A program made the position numbers and the translations under genes. A stretch of DNA of 15,184 nucleotides from Clostridium sp. UBA6640 (lineage in GTDB: Bacteria; Bacillota; Clostridia; Clostridiales; Clostridiaceae): assembly GCF_002455975.1 (NCBI RefSeq), contig NZ_DKLM01000037.1:2069-17252 (forward strand), written 5' to 3'. Below the pieces are notes generated by a model. The model worked only from the letters and a program-made list of their open reading frames with translations, ran no database searches and was not told the origin of the DNA. Below, one piece after another: positions 1-7,105 of the stretch (the first letter of the stretch is position 1; each line of letters opens with the position of its first letter).

Positions 1-22
1 TTATTTCTAAAAGGAGGACATT

Positions 23-406
23 ATGGAAATATTGCAAATAGTAGGCTTTGCATTTTGTGCTCTCTTTATCACTCAAACTATTAAAGGAAAAAGAGATGAT
101 ATTGCATTATTTGTGAGTTTAATAGCTGGAATAATCATATTTTTATTTATGATAAGTAAGTTAACAGTTGTAATAAATTTTCTTCAAACCTTAGCCAATA
201 AAGCAAATATTGATGTGATTTATCTAGATACAGTATTTAAAATTTTGGGAATAGCTTATTTATCTTCATTTTGCAGTGAGGTCTGCAAGGATGCAGGAGA
301 AAACAGCATAGCATCTAAGGTTGAATTTGCAGGAAAAATATTAATACTTACTTTAGCAATGCCAATACTTATGGGAGTTATGCAAACTATATTAAAGATA
401 ATGTAG
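23..406 (+). CDS. spoIIIAD: Stage III sporulation protein AD
   Basis: This small integral membrane protein (127 aa) is a component of the SpoIIIA complex, which with SpoIIQ links mother cell and forespore after engulfment and is needed for late forespore gene expression. Hydrophobic segments lie at about residues 3-20, 27-50, 68-84 and 102-123, separated by short polar loops such as KGKRDD and CSEVCKDAGENS. The length is close to the usual ~130 aa for the family. The ATG has a strong AAAGGAGG just upstream. It is the first complete gene in the window and spoIIIAE starts 9 nt after its stop. The spoIIIA operon is known in Bacillus to be read by mother-cell sigma-E; that promoter would lie upstream of the window. 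Identification rests on sequence resemblance and on gene order. Confidence 0.93.
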   Translation: MEILQIVGFAFCALFITQTIKGKRDDIALFVSLIAGIIIFLFMISKLTVVINFLQTLANKANIDVIYLDTVFKILGIAYLSSFCSEVCKDAGENSIASKVEFAGKILILTLAMPILMGVMQTILKIM

Positions 407-415
407 AGGTAGAAT

Positions 416-1567
416 ATGAAGAGGTTTTTGTTAGTATTAGCTATTATATTGTGGTTACCTTTTAATGTACAAGCTATGGAAGATACCACTGGATTAACAG
501 AAGAACAAAATATACAAATAGAAAAACTATATGATTATATAACTAATATACAAAGTGAATATGAAATATTAAATAATATGAATCCAAAAGAATTTGTAAA
601 AAACTATATGAAAAACGGAGATAGTGGACTATCTATGAAAGCTCTATTTAAATACTTTTCCACATATGCATTTAAAGAGATTTTAGTTGCTTTTAAATTA
701 GTAGGTTCACTAATAATTGTAGCAATTGTATGTGCACTATTAAATAATCTTCAAAGTGCATTTAGTAATGAAAGTTTAACTAATATTGCTTATTTTGCTT
801 GTTATTCTGTAATGATAATTCTAATTGTAAAGGGCTTTTATATAGGTGTAACTTTAGCTAAGGATGCAATTATGGAAATGAGCAATTTTGTAGCTGCATT
901 ATTCCCTGTATTAATGATGCTTTTGGCTAGTGTTGGAGGTTTTGTGGAAGCAACTTTAATGGATCCAATAATAATGGGAATAAGTAGTGTAGGAGCAAGA
1001 TTTTATGCTACCGTACTAATACCTATAATCTGCATGAGTTTTGTATTGGAATTTGTTAATAATATTTCTGATGATTATAAAGTAAATAATTTATCAAACC
1101 TTCTTAGAAAATCAGCACTATGGATACAAGGAATATTTATGACTATTTTTATAGCAATAATAACTATAAGAAGTATTGCAGCCAAAAGTCTTGATTTAGT
1201 AACTATGAAAACTGCAAAATTTGCAGTTGATAGCTTTATACCTGTAGTAGGAAAAACATTATCTGATGCTATTTCTACAGTAGCAGGCTATACAGTGCTT
1301 TTAAAAAATGCTATAAGCTCTATAGGGTTAATAGTAGTAATAGTAATAATGCTACTTCCAATAATAAAAATATTAATTATGGCATTTATATATAAGCTTA
1401 CTGCAGCCTTAATAGAGCCTATAAGCGATAAGAAAGTTGTTTCAGTGATTGATTCAGCTGGAAATTCTCTTATTATGATAAATTCTTGCATAATAAGTGT
1501 AAGCATAATGTTCTTCATAATGATTACCATTGTAGCCTCTACAGGAAAAAGTATTATAATGCTGTGA
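416..1567 (+). CDS. spoIIIAE: Stage III sporulation protein AE
   Basis: This polytopic membrane protein (383 aa) is the largest SpoIIIA membrane component. It starts with a signal-peptide-like segment (residues 1-20, MKRFLLVLAI then ending NVQA), followed by a polar extracytoplasmic stretch to about residue 85. Predicted membrane segments lie at about 91-110, 124-145, 158-177, 190-214, 237-252, 300-325 and 352-376. The pattern and length match SpoIIIAE, proposed to form part of the export or channel apparatus in the mother-cell membrane facing the forespore. The ribosome binding site (GAGGT) overlaps the spoIIIAD stop, so translation of the two is probably coupled. The reading frame is intact, with no missing segment. 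Confidence 0.94.
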   Translation: MKRFLLVLAIILWLPFNVQAMEDTTGLTEEQNIQIEKLYDYITNIQSEYEILNNMNPKEFVKNYMKNGDSGLSMKALFKYFSTYAFKEILVAFKLVGSLIIVAIVCALLNNLQSAFSNESLTNIAYFACYSVMIILIVKGFYIGVTLAKDAIMEMSNFVAALFPVLMMLLASVGGFVEATLMDPIIMGISSVGARFYATVLIPIICMSFVLEFVNNISDDYKVNNLSNLLRKSALWIQGIFMTIFIAIITIRSIAAKSLDLVTMKTAKFAVDSFIPVVGKTLSDAISTVAGYTVLLKNAISSIGLIVVIVIMLLPIIKILIMAFIYKLTAALIEPISDKKVVSVIDSAGNSLIMINSCIISVSIMFFIMITIVASTGKSIIML

Positions 1568-1585
1568 GGATAGGGTGGTGAAAAA

Positions 1586-2179
1586 ATGATAAACTCTTTA
1601 AATCAATGGATAATAAATATTTGTACTGCAGTGTTTTTCATTACAGCAGTACAGATGATACTACCAGATAATAAACTAAAAAAATATTGCAAATTTGCAT
1701 TAGGTCTAATATTAGTAGTTATAATTTTAAATCCAATTGTTAAACTTTTAGATTCTAAGGCAGACATTCATAGGGAAATTGAAGATTCTGCTGCATACAT
1801 ATTTGATCAAAAGTATGAAGTGGATTATGAAAAATATAGACAAGCCAATGTAGAAAATACTATTAAAAATTTTGAACAGAATATGGAGATACAGTGTACC
1901 AAGGACCTTCAAGAGAAATATGGTGATAAAAAGTTTAAAACAAAAGTAGAAGCGTCATTTATTAAAGAATCTAATGGCTTCCAAATTGATAGTATAGAAA
2001 TTGGATTAAATGATAGTAGTGTTAAAAAGGTAAAGAAGGTAGAAATAGGAAGTGACAGTGTAACAGTGGATAAAGTTCAAGATCCTCAGGATGAGAATGC
2101 ACTAGAAATAAAGAGGTATATTAGCTCTAAGTATAGTGTATCTGAAGAAATCATATATGTTTATAGAGAAAATTCATAA
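1586..2179 (+). CDS. spoIIIAF: Stage III sporulation protein AF
   Basis: The 197-aa protein has two N-terminal membrane segments (about residues 8-26 and 35-53) and a soluble, charged C-terminal domain of about 140 residues ending in a conserved-looking tail (SEEIIYVYRE). This matches SpoIIIAF, whose soluble domain belongs to the ring-building motif folds that recur in SpoIIIAG and SpoIIIAH. The ATG follows a GGGTGG sequence by 7 nt; an upstream GTG at 1578 is out of frame and runs into a stop at once, which supports the ATG. The gene lies 18 nt after spoIIIAE. A 52-nt gap separates its stop from the real start of spoIIIAG. Confidence 0.92.
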   Translation: MINSLNQWIINICTAVFFITAVQMILPDNKLKKYCKFALGLILVVIILNPIVKLLDSKADIHREIEDSAAYIFDQKYEVDYEKYRQANVENTIKNFEQNMEIQCTKDLQEKYGDKKFKTKVEASFIKESNGFQIDSIEIGLNDSSVKKVKKVEIGSDSVTVDKVQDPQDENALEIKRYISSKYSVSEEIIYVYRENS

Positions 2180-2231
2180 TATAACAGTAATTAATTATAT
2201 TTAACCTATGAATAAAAAGGGAGGAATAAAT

Positions 2232-2903
2232 GTGAATTTTGATAAGCTCAAAAACATACTAATGGATTTTAACAAAGGTAAAAATAATGTGAATGCCAGA
2301 ATAAATAATCCTGATGAGGGTAAAAATAAGCTAACAAGTAAAAAAACAAATTCAAACAATAAAACGTTTAATTTACTCTTACTCCTATTGGCTGGAATAG
2401 CACTAACAATTGTAGGAAGTTTTTTTAAAGATACGAAAGCTTCTAATATGATTAATAATGATAACAATAATAATAAGCAAGAAGTTAGTATTATAGAAGC
2501 AAAAATATCTTATAAAGAAAAAGTTCAAAATGAGCTAATAAGTATTTTAGGAAAAATTGAAGGTGTTGGAAAGATAGAGGCGATGATTTATTTTGATGGT
2601 GGTGAAGAGCAAGTTCCAGCATTCAATGTAAATGATTCAAAAAGTACTACAAAAGAAAAAGATACCAGTGGAGGGGAAAGGGATATAACACAGGAGAATG
2701 GTGGAAGTACTGTTGTGATGTCTAATGATGGAGGGAAAACAGAACCCTTAATAGTTAAAACCTATAATCCTAAAATAACTGGTATATGTATAGTAGCTGA
2801 AGGTGCAGGGGATAAAGTAACAGAACTTAGAGTGCGTCAAGCAGTTACTAATCTTTTCGGTTTAGAGGAAGAAAAAGTACAGGTATATCCTATGAAAAAT
2901 TAG
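2232..2903 (+). CDS. spoIIIAG: Stage III sporulation protein AG (GTG start)
   Basis: SpoIIIAG (223 aa from this start) is the subunit that forms the large ring of the SpoIIIA-SpoIIQ channel and resembles YscJ/FliF secretion ring proteins. Seen here: a polar N-terminal tail, a single membrane segment at about residues 47-65 (start NLLLLLLAG), an Asn-rich linker (about 71-81), and a ring-building motif domain from about 94 to 220. That domain is interrupted by a polar Gly/Ser/Thr-rich insertion (about 130-170), as known for the beta-ring insertion of the family. I chose GTG at 2232 because AAAGGGAGG lies 7 nt upstream. An in-frame ATG at 2208 would place that ribosome binding site inside the gene and has none of its own. 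Confidence 0.93.
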   Translation: MNFDKLKNILMDFNKGKNNVNARINNPDEGKNKLTSKKTNSNNKTFNLLLLLLAGIALTIVGSFFKDTKASNMINNDNNNNKQEVSIIEAKISYKEKVQNELISILGKIEGVGKIEAMIYFDGGEEQVPAFNVNDSKSTTKEKDTSGGERDITQENGGSTVVMSNDGGKTEPLIVKTYNPKITGICIVAEGAGDKVTELRVRQAVTNLFGLEEEKVQVYPMKN

Positions 2904-2943
2904 CATATAATGAGTTAGAAATAAAATTTTGGGGGGAAAATAA

Positions 2944-3444
2944 ATGAACAAAAAACAAACTGTTATTATTTCTGCATTACTAGTAGTTATAGTATTATGT
3001 GGATATGCTGCAACTAAGGTAAATGGACCACTATATGTAACTGATGATCAATTCATAGGCGAGACAATTAAAGAAGAAAAGACTAAGACTACAAGTAGTA
3101 CTAATTATTTTACAGAATCAAGACTAAGTCGTGAGCAAGGTAGAAATAAAGCTATTCAAACCTTAAAAACTTTATTAGATGATGAAAATACTCCTGCTGA
3201 GCAAAAAGCTGAAGCTGCTGAAGAGTATAAAAATTTAGCACTTAGAACAGATAAAGAAACCAATATTGAGCTTGCTTTAAAAGCACAAGGCTTTGAAGAA
3301 GCAGTATGTGAATTAGAAGATAGCAAAGCTAACATAGTTGTAAAAGCTGGTGAAGAATTAACTGATCAACAAATAAGACAAGTAAAAGATGTAGTAATGA
3401 ATAAAGCTAATATTAAAGATATAAAAATAAAGGCTATGGAATAG
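2944..3444 (+). CDS. spoIIIAH: Stage III sporulation protein AH
   Basis: SpoIIIAH (166 aa) is the mother-cell membrane protein whose extracellular domain docks to forespore SpoIIQ across the intermembrane space. There is one N-terminal membrane anchor (about residues 6-23), a Thr/Lys-rich linker, and a C-terminal ring-building domain (about 58-166) with the typical helix carrying AEQKAEAAEEYKNLALRT and an end rich in Val/Ile/Lys. The start has a run of six G (2931-2936) 7 nt upstream, acceptable as a ribosome binding site. It is the last spoIIIA gene. No terminator is visible after it, so sigma-E transcripts may run into the Asp23-family gene, which nevertheless has its own promoter-like sequence. 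Confidence 0.94.
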   Translation: MNKKQTVIISALLVVIVLCGYAATKVNGPLYVTDDQFIGETIKEEKTKTTSSTNYFTESRLSREQGRNKAIQTLKTLLDDENTPAEQKAEAAEEYKNLALRTDKETNIELALKAQGFEEAVCELEDSKANIVVKAGEELTDQQIRQVKDVVMNKANIKDIKIKAME

Positions 3445-3447
3445 TAT

Positions 3448-3476
3448 TTGTAATATAATTCTTTATCTGATATAAT
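3448..3476 (+). promoter_or_regulatory. Probable sigma-A promoter of the Asp23-family gene
   Basis: TTGTAA (3448-3453) and a perfect TATAAT (3471-3476) are separated by 17 bp, and the -10 carries the extended element TGA immediately in front. Start of transcription would be near 3483, about 38 nt before the chosen ATG. A second TATAAT at 3454-3459 has no good -35. The site makes the housekeeping gene independent of the sporulation operon before it. Confidence 0.7.
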
Positions 3477-3520
3477 ATTTTTAACAACTTTTACCTATGT
3501 AAATGCAAGGGGGTACTGAT

Positions 3521-3922
3521 ATGGAAGAAAATAAAATACATGAGGAAATCAACGACATAGAAATGGGTATTGTAAAAATATCTGACGAGGTGGTTAGTGT
3601 AATTGCTGGAATAGCAGCATCTGAAATAAAAGGTATTACTGGAATGAGTGCTAGCTTAGTAGGAGAAATTAGCCAAATCTTTGGAGGAAAGAAAAATGCT
3701 TCCAAAGGAGTTAAGGTTAGTTTAGAAGAGGATAGTGCTGTTATAGATCTATATATTACAGTTGAGTATGGAGTTAAGATATCTGAAGTTGCAGAAAAAG
3801 TTCAAAGTAATGTAAGAAGAACTGTAGAAACAATGACAGGCTTAACAGTATCAGCAGTTAATGTTTTTGTACAAAATGTTATACTCCCTAAATCAGATAA
3901 GGAAGATGCAAAAGAGAACTAG
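3521..3922 (+). CDS. yqhY: Asp23/Gls24 family protein (YqhY-like)
   Basis: This 133-aa soluble protein belongs to the Asp23/Gls24 (DUF322) family. The family core runs from about residue 15 to 124: the start GIVKISDEVVSVIAGIAASE, the central IDLYITVEYG, and the end VNVFVQNV. In Bacillus subtilis the homologue YqhY sits before nusB next to accB-accC and its loss is linked to acetyl-CoA carboxylase imbalance; here accB-accC are absent and the gene directly follows spoIIIAH. I chose the ATG at 3521 because AAGGGGG (3506-3512) precedes it by 8 nt; the in-frame ATG at 3503 would contain that site. It has its own promoter and terminator, so it is probably monocistronic. The molecular function is not settled. 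Confidence 0.9.
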   Translation: MEENKIHEEINDIEMGIVKISDEVVSVIAGIAASEIKGITGMSASLVGEISQIFGGKKNASKGVKVSLEEDSAVIDLYITVEYGVKISEVAEKVQSNVRRTVETMTGLTVSAVNVFVQNVILPKSDKEDAKEN

Positions 3923-3926
3923 CAAT

Positions 3927-3955
3927 AAACACCCTCTGATAAAGAGGGTGTTTTT
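3927..3955 (+). terminator. Intrinsic terminator after the Asp23-family gene
   Basis: A stem of 11 bp (AAACACCCTCT pairing with AGAGGGTGTTT) closes a 5-nt GATAA loop and runs into a T tract at 3951-3955. It starts 4 nt after the stop codon. Confidence 0.93.
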
Positions 3956-3969
3956 ATGTTTACTTTTCT

Positions 3970-3998
3970 TTTATTGTGTCAATTATTTATGATATAAT
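3970..3998 (+). promoter_or_regulatory. Possible promoter for nusB operon
   Basis: An extended -10 TGATATAAT (3990-3998) has a poor -35 (TTTATT, 3970-3975) at 17 bp. Transcription would begin near 4005, giving a leader of about 285 nt before nusB. It is the best candidate in the gap after the terminator, though a TATAAT at 4213-4218 without a recognisable -35 is an alternative. Confidence 0.4.
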
Positions 3999-4028
3999 TA
4001 TTTTCAGGTTGAAAATAATTATATCATA
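3988..4028. repeat. Perfect 18-bp inverted repeat with 5-nt spacer
   Basis: The left arm 3988-4005 (TATGATATAATTATTTTC) is the exact reverse complement of 4011-4028, with AGGTT between. Each arm holds TGATATAAT, a perfect extended -10 hexamer, one facing each way. There is no T tract behind it, so it does not look like a terminator. It could be an operator or a promoter-overlapping palindrome. Confidence 0.85.
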
Positions 4029-4290
4029 GGTTATTGTATATATCGGTAATAAAAATAATGAGATAGAGTTTAAAGATATTTTATGCAATGTATATTATTT
4101 TAGGACTTAATGTATAAGCTTTGTATTACATAAGTTAGAAAATTTAACAATTCGATGCCTAAGTATATAGAGTTATAGATTAAATTAGGAAGTAGTAAAC
4201 CTATATATAAGATATAATAGCTATAATTAAAATTTCAGCATACATTTAAAAATGACATAAATTAATAATTACATATTTAGGAGGCAATTT
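4029..4290 (+). other. Noncoding, AT-rich region before nusB
   Basis: There is no open reading frame or recognised RNA family here. An imperfect hairpin is visible: ACTTAATGTA (4105-4114) pairs with TACATAAGT (4127-4135), leaving one bulged A. AGGAGG at 4279-4284 is the nusB ribosome binding site. If transcription starts near 4005, the stretch is the nusB leader. Confidence 0.5.
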
Positions 4291-4695
4291 ATGAATAGAA
4301 AAAAGTCAAGAGAAATAGCTATGAAGCTATTATTTGAAATGTCAATAAATAAAGAAAGTTATACTGATATAGTTGAAAGCTTTAAAGAAAATACTGACAT
4401 AAAATTGGATGATGTAGATTTTGGGTACATAATAAGAATTTTAAAGACTACTAATGAAAACATAATTTTAATTGATGAAACCATAGAAAAAAATTTAGTT
4501 AAATGGAGCTTAAGTAGACTATCAAAAATGAATTTAGCTATACTTAGAATAGCAATTTGTGAAATCTTGTTTGAAGATGATATTCCTGAAAAGGTATCAG
4601 TTAATGAAGCTATAGAACTTGCGAAGAAATATGGAGAAGATAATGCTTCTTCCTTTATTAATGGAGTATTAAATAGTATAATTAAAGGTAAATAA
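4291..4695 (+). CDS. nusB: Transcription antitermination factor NusB
   Basis: NusB (134 aa) is the all-helical RNA-binding protein that, with NusE/S10, binds boxA and promotes processive ribosomal RNA transcription. The N-terminal signature RKKSREIAMKLLFEM and the C-terminal family block (about residues 70-130) are both present, including W-S-L-S-R-L-S, AILRIAICEILFE, VSVNEAIELAKKYG and SFINGVLNSI. Length is normal. The start follows AGGAGG by 6 nt. It opens the cluster that continues with folD, 23 nt downstream, and no terminator is seen between them. Confidence 0.96.
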   Translation: MNRKKSREIAMKLLFEMSINKESYTDIVESFKENTDIKLDDVDFGYIIRILKTTNENIILIDETIEKNLVKWSLSRLSKMNLAILRIAICEILFEDDIPEKVSVNEAIELAKKYGEDNASSFINGVLNSIIKGK

Positions 4696-4718
4696 TATTA
4701 AAAAGGGGGAATACTGTA

Positions 4719-5564
4719 ATGAGTATAAAAATTGATGGAAAACAAATTGCTGTAACTCATAGAGAAAACATAAAAGCTAGAATTGAAGAAAAAACATTAA
4801 TAGGTGTAAGAAAACCGTCAATGGTAGCTATTTTAGTGGGAAATGATGGTGGATCTATTTCTTATATGAAAAATCAACAAAAGCTCAGTGAATCCCTAGA
4901 TGTAAATTATAACTCTCTAATATTAGATGAAACTATTACACAGGAAGAACTTATAGGTAAAATTAAAGAGTTAAATAGTGATAATACAGTAGATGGAATA
5001 ATTCTTCAATTACCCCTACCAAAGAATTTTGATGAAAAAGAAGTAACTTCAGCAATATGTCATAATAAAGACATAGATGGATTAACAGATATTAATACAG
5101 GAAGATTGTACAAGGGAGAAAAGTGCTTTATACCTTGTACTGCCAAAAGTGTACTTGAGCTTATTAAGTATGTTGAAAGTGATATTAAAGGAAAGAATGC
5201 AGTAGTTATAGGAAGAAGTAATATAGTAGGAAAGCCGGTAGCACAACTTTTATTAAATGAAAATGCTACTGTTACTATATGTCATTCTAAAACAAAAAAT
5301 TTAAAAGAAGTTTGTAAAGAAGCAGATATATTAATTGCTGCAATTGGCAGACCAGGATTTGTAACAAAAGATTTTGTAAAAGATGGAGCAATTGTTATAG
5401 ACGTTGGAACTACAATGGTAGATGGAAAAATTAAAGGAGATGTATGCTATGATGAAGTGATGGAAGTAGCATCTCATGTAAGTCCAGTACCTGGAGGAGT
5501 AGGCGCTATGACAACAACTATGCTATTAAGAAATACCTGTGAGGCGTGGAATAAAAATGTATAA
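4719..5564 (+). CDS. folD: Methylenetetrahydrofolate dehydrogenase FolD, cyclohydrolase lysine replaced
   Basis: FolD (281 aa) oxidises 5,10-methylene-THF to methenyl-THF with NADP, and in many bacteria also hydrolyses it to 10-formyl-THF. The catalytic domain shows DGIILQLPLP (92-101, Gln97), NKDIDGL (116-122, Asp120) and the C-terminal PGGVGAMTTTML. The dinucleotide-binding domain carries VVIGRSNIVGKP (152-163). Tyr49 of the SYMKNQQK motif is present, but the position four residues on, Lys in E. coli (Lys54) and human (Lys56) enzymes, is Gln53 here. That lysine is needed for cyclohydrolase activity, so this protein may be a dehydrogenase only, with cyclohydrolase supplied elsewhere. The start follows AAAGGGGG. 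Its end overlaps the xseA start by 8 nt. Confidence 0.95.
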   Translation: MSIKIDGKQIAVTHRENIKARIEEKTLIGVRKPSMVAILVGNDGGSISYMKNQQKLSESLDVNYNSLILDETITQEELIGKIKELNSDNTVDGIILQLPLPKNFDEKEVTSAICHNKDIDGLTDINTGRLYKGEKCFIPCTAKSVLELIKYVESDIKGKNAVVIGRSNIVGKPVAQLLLNENATVTICHSKTKNLKEVCKEADILIAAIGRPGFVTKDFVKDGAIVIDVGTTMVDGKIKGDVCYDEVMEVASHVSPVPGGVGAMTTTMLLRNTCEAWNKNV

Positions 5565-6762
5565 AAAAATAATTAGTGTTACCGCATTAAATAGTTATAT
5601 TAAAAAGACTATTGATAATGACTTTATACTTAGTAATTCTAATGTTAAAGGAGAATTATCTAATGTAAAAATTCATAGTAGTGGGCACATTTATTTTTCT
5701 TTAAAAGACCATTCTTCTAAAATAAATTGCGTTATGTTTAAAAGTAATGCAAACTCATTAACATTCATACCTGAAAATGGTATGAATGTTGTTGTTAGTG
5801 GAAGAATATCTGTGTATGAAAAAGAAGGTGTGTACCAGCTATATTGTAATAGTATGGAAGTAGATGGACAAGGTGAGCTTTATATAGCCTTCGAAAAGTT
5901 AAAAAAGAAATTAGAAATAGAAGGAATCTTTGACTCTTCTAGAAAAAAGGAATTACCTGTTTTTCCTAGGACTATAGGCGTTATAACCTCACCTACAGGA
6001 GCAGCTATTAGGGATATTATAAATGTATCAACTAGAAGAAATCCTAAAGTTAATTTACTTATATGTCCTTCTTTAGTTCAAGGAGCTAATGCTAGTGAAG
6101 ATATAGTAGGAGCTATAGAGTGTTTAAATAGCATAGAAGATGTAGATGTAATAATTTTAGCTAGAGGAGGAGGATCTATTGAAGAACTATGGCCTTTTAA
6201 TGAAGAAATAGTAGCAAGGGCTATTTCAGCTTCTATAAAGCCTATAGTTACAGGGGTAGGTCATGAGACAGATTATACTATAAGTGATTTTGTTAGTGAT
6301 AAGAGGGCTGCAACTCCGTCACAAGCAGCAGAATTTACAGTTCCGGTTCTGAAGGATTTAGAAGACAGATTGATTGGATATAAAGGATTAATTAATATAA
6401 ATATAGATAAAAAAATTAAAGAAGAAAAAAATAAATTAAATTTATATATAAAGACTCTTCAATTAAACAGTCCAGAAAATTATGTTATTAATCAGTATCA
6501 AACTATAGATAAATTTAAAAATTTATTAGATAATAAAATTGAGAGCATGCTAGAAAAACAATTATTAAAGATTTCTAAAAGTTATGAATTGTTAAGTGCT
6601 CATAATCCATTAAATGTACTAAATAAAGGATATGCATTAGTTGAAGATGAAAATAATAATTTAATAACTTCAATTAAATCCTTAAAAACAAAAGATCAAA
6701 TCAAAATTTTATTTAAAGATGGTAGTGGTGATTTTAAAGTTCAGTATAAGGAGAATGTTTAA
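5557..6762 (+). CDS. xseA: Exodeoxyribonuclease VII large subunit
   Basis: XseA (401 aa) is the catalytic subunit of exonuclease VII, which degrades single-stranded DNA in both directions. An N-terminal OB-fold (about 1-100, with HIYFSLKDHSSKINCVMF) is followed by the catalytic domain: GVITSPTGAAIRD (141-153), ARGGGSIEELW (202-212), GVGHETDYT (233-241) and KRAATPSQAAE (249-259). A coiled-coil stretch (about 266-350) and the C-terminal NPLNVLNKGYALV (360-372) follow. I chose ATG 5557, which overlaps folD by 8 nt; an in-frame GTG at 5539 lacks a ribosome binding site. The site for 5557 is only moderate (GAGG 12 nt upstream), so translational coupling to folD is likely. The stop overlaps the xseB start by 1 nt. 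Confidence 0.95.
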   Translation: MYKKIISVTALNSYIKKTIDNDFILSNSNVKGELSNVKIHSSGHIYFSLKDHSSKINCVMFKSNANSLTFIPENGMNVVVSGRISVYEKEGVYQLYCNSMEVDGQGELYIAFEKLKKKLEIEGIFDSSRKKELPVFPRTIGVITSPTGAAIRDIINVSTRRNPKVNLLICPSLVQGANASEDIVGAIECLNSIEDVDVIILARGGGSIEELWPFNEEIVARAISASIKPIVTGVGHETDYTISDFVSDKRAATPSQAAEFTVPVLKDLEDRLIGYKGLININIDKKIKEEKNKLNLYIKTLQLNSPENYVINQYQTIDKFKNLLDNKIESMLEKQLLKISKSYELLSAHNPLNVLNKGYALVEDENNNLITSIKSLKTKDQIKILFKDGSGDFKVQYKENV

Positions 6763-6986
6763 TGGCAAGAAAAAAAGAAAGTTATGAAGATAAATTAATG
6801 AGATTGACAGGAATAATTTCTGACATGGAGAGTAGTGAGCTAACTTTAGAAGACTCTATGAAACAATATGAAGCAGGAATTAAACTTTGTAATGAACTTT
6901 ACAAAATGTTAAATGAGTATGAAGGCAAGATTAAGTTATTATCAAATGGTGAAGAAAAGGATTTTAATTTTGAAGAAGTTGATTAA
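6762..6986 (+). CDS. xseB: Exodeoxyribonuclease VII small subunit
   Basis: XseB (74 aa) is the small helical subunit that binds the XseA coiled coil in several copies. It has the family pattern: a first helix YEDKLMRLTGIISDMESSELTLEDSM (given here by its parts YEDKLMRL, IISDMES and LTLEDSM) and a second helix YEAGIKLCNELYKMLNEYE, ending acidic. The ATG shares its A with the TAA of xseA, and AAGGAGA in the end of xseA serves as ribosome binding site, so the two subunits are probably made in a coupled way. A 119-nt gap to ispA follows, without a terminator or convincing promoter. Confidence 0.94.
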   Translation: MARKKESYEDKLMRLTGIISDMESSELTLEDSMKQYEAGIKLCNELYKMLNEYEGKIKLLSNGEEKDFNFEEVD

Positions 6987-7105
6987 TTCTAATTATTAAA
7001 TAATATTGCCTTTTATTTATAGCAAATTCTAAAAAAAGAAATATGTGCAATTGATAAGTAGTAAATATTCTATTGTTGATTGTATATAATGGAAAGGAAA
7101 TGGAA

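Noticed and set aside
3988..4028. The palindrome as a second terminator after the Asp23-family gene.
   Set aside because: The arm is AT-rich and no T tract follows; a good terminator already exists at 3927-3955.
4029..4290. A conserved structured leader or small gene before nusB.
   Set aside because: Only one imperfect hairpin is visible, the composition is close to pure intergenic DNA, and no open frame with a ribosome binding site is present.
7073..7105. An upstream TTG start for ispA and a TATAAT at 7085-7090 as its promoter.
   Set aside because: The TTG has no ribosome binding site while ATG 7106 has one at good spacing, and no -35 is found at a proper distance from the TATAAT.
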